A DNA stretch of 63,354 nucleotides. Origin: Hyphomonadaceae bacterium (GTDB lineage Bacteria > Pseudomonadota > Alphaproteobacteria > Caulobacterales > Hyphomonadaceae). This document shows, one piece after another, positions 61,876 to 63,354 of the stretch. The notes under the pieces are model-generated. The model was not told where the DNA came from. It saw only the letters and a program-made list of their open reading frames with translations, and did no database searches. Both the position numbers and the translations under genes were made by a program. How positions within the stretch are numbered: the stretch's first letter is position 1; each line of letters begins with the position of its first letter. The stretch spans positions 1-63,354 of the forward strand of contig CANJXY010000003.1 in NCBI GenBank assembly GCA_947478925.1, written 5' to 3'.

Positions 61876-63354
61876 ATGCGTTCGCTCAGAAACATCTGCA
61901 TGCGCGCTACGCTGCTGGCGGTGCTCTGCCTCATCCAGTCCTGCTCTCCTTTGACGCCCCCGGCTACGTCCAAGGCGCGGGCTTCGGGCCATCGCAATAT
62001 TGTGTTTGTGCTGCTCGATGATCTGCGCTTCGACGCCATGGGATTTCTGACGCCCGGTCTCGACACGCCCAATATCGACTTCCTCGCCCAGCATGGCGTC
62101 TATTTCCCGAACGCCGTCGTCACGACGTCCCTCTGCTCGCCAAGTCGCGCGACCATCCTGACTGGCCGCACCACCGCCAATCACGGCATCGTCGACAACA
62201 ACAACTCCTCTGAGGAAGGCCTCACATTCTTCCCGACCTACCTTCAGCAGGCCGGCTATCAGACGGGCTTCTTCGGCAAATGGCATATGGGCAATTCGAC
62301 CGACGCCCCACGCCCCGGCTTCAACAAGTGGGTAAGCTTCAAGGGGCAAGGCACATACTTCCCGACCGACGCACTAACGCCAGCCCAGAAAGCTAAGGGC
62401 GAGGTTCAGATGCTGAACGTCGACGGCAAGGAGGTGCGCCGCAGCGGCTACATCACCGACGAACTCACCGACTACGCGCTCACCTGGTTGAAGCAGGAGC
62501 GCGATCCGTCGAAGCCCTTCTTCCTCTATCTCTCGCATAAGGCGGTTCACAGCGACCCGCTGCCGTCCGCAAAATACGCCGACCAGTACAAGGATCTCGA
62601 CATCAGGCTACCGGCTAGCATGGCCAACACCGCGGCCAACAATCGCGGCAAGCCGATGTGGGTGCTTAACCAGCGTAACTCCTGGCACGGCGTAGACTTC
62701 CCCTATCACTCCGACCAGGACCTGCGCGAGTACGTACGGCAATACTATCGCACGCTAAGCCCTGTAGACGACAGTCTGGGCCGCATCCTCGCCTATCTGC
62801 GCGAGGCCAATCTCGACAAGAACACGCTCATCGTCTTCTACAGTGACAACGGTTTCCTGTTCGGCGACCACGGCCTGATCGACAAGCGCAACGCCTACGA
62901 GCCGTCCGTGCGTGTGCCGCTCCTTATGTATGCTCCAAGCTTGCTGCCCGAGGGCGTCACCAACACCACACGGGTCCGCAATCTCGATATGGCGCCGACT
63001 TTCCTTGCTGCCGCAGACGTCACGGCGCCAAGTCAGTTCGAGGGCCGCAGCTTTCTCGACACTGCGTCTGGCGCCGTCACCCCCGCCGCGTGGAAAGCGC
63101 CGGATTTTGTCTACGCATACTATTGGGAGTGGACTTTCCCGCACACGCCAACCACGTTCGCGATCGAGCGTGGAACCACCAAATATATTCAGTATCACGG
63201 TGTTTGGGACATCGAGGAACTCTACGATCTCTCGAAAGACCCGGATGAGCTCAACAATCTGATCGACGATCCCAACTGGTTCGCTACAAAGGTCGACCTG
63301 CGCAATCGCCTCTATGCCGGACTCGCCAACGACAATGGCCAGCACATTGTGCCC
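61876..63354 (+). CDS. Type I (Cys-type) sulfatase, lipoprotein-like leader, truncated by window end (not in supplied ORF track)
   Basis: LLAVLCLIQSC leader; NIVFVLLDDLRFDAMGF; SLCSPSRATILTGR; GKWHMG; YSDNGFLFGDHGLIDKRNAYEPSVRVPLL. Confidence 0.95.
   Translation, partial: MRSLRNICMRATLLAVLCLIQSCSPLTPPATSKARASGHRNIVFVLLDDLRFDAMGFLTPGLDTPNIDFLAQHGVYFPNAVVTTSLCSPSRATILTGRTTANHGIVDNNNSSEEGLTFFPTYLQQAGYQTGFFGKWHMGNSTDAPRPGFNKWVSFKGQGTYFPTDALTPAQKAKGEVQMLNVDGKEVRRSGYITDELTDYALTWLKQERDPSKPFFLYLSHKAVHSDPLPSAKYADQYKDLDIRLPASMANTAANNRGKPMWVLNQRNSWHGVDFPYHSDQDLREYVRQYYRTLSPVDDSLGRILAYLREANLDKNTLIVFYSDNGFLFGDHGLIDKRNAYEPSVRVPLLMYAPSLLPEGVTNTTRVRNLDMAPTFLAAADVTAPSQFEGRSFLDTASGAVTPAAWKAPDFVYAYYWEWTFPHTPTTFAIERGTTKYIQYHGVWDIEELYDLSKDPDELNNLIDDPNWFATKVDLRNRLYAGLANDNGQHIVP

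Overview
This 63.4 kb window looks like ordinary alphaproteobacterial chromosome, judged from family content and gene order. It is densely packed with mostly conserved housekeeping and metabolic genes. Recognisable blocks: a BlaI/BlaR1-type regulator pair; amtB; rplY-pth-ychF; petABC with trmL, mtnP and apt nearby; glpX, hom, an aminotransferase and phaC; katG; a tyrosine/homogentisate catabolism block (hpd, hmgA, maiA, a FAH-family gene, scoA/scoB); ZIP transporter and cysD-cysNC; AsmA; tRNA-His; an acyl-CoA ligase; and a formylglycine-generating enzyme (FGE) followed by a sulfatase that runs off the right edge. I saw no CRISPR array, prophage, intact IS element or rRNA. I cannot claim a clearly new defence or mobile system. 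The observations most worth checking are: (1) an FGE and a Cys-type sulfatase that both carry lipoprotein-like signals; (2) a 62-codon chimera joining a GFA-like N-terminus to an HPPD-like C-terminus, with a possible microhomology junction; (3) rlmJ, which appears to need a CTG start; (4) a noncanonical tRNA-His without an encoded G-1; (5) a GTG-start DUF3309 gene absent from the ORF track whose stop shares a CTAG palindrome with the convergent gene; (6) dyad operators upstream of the ZIP gene, katG, hpd and blaI; (7) a divergent GlpX with an apparent metal-ligand change. All calls are by eye, with no database searches.
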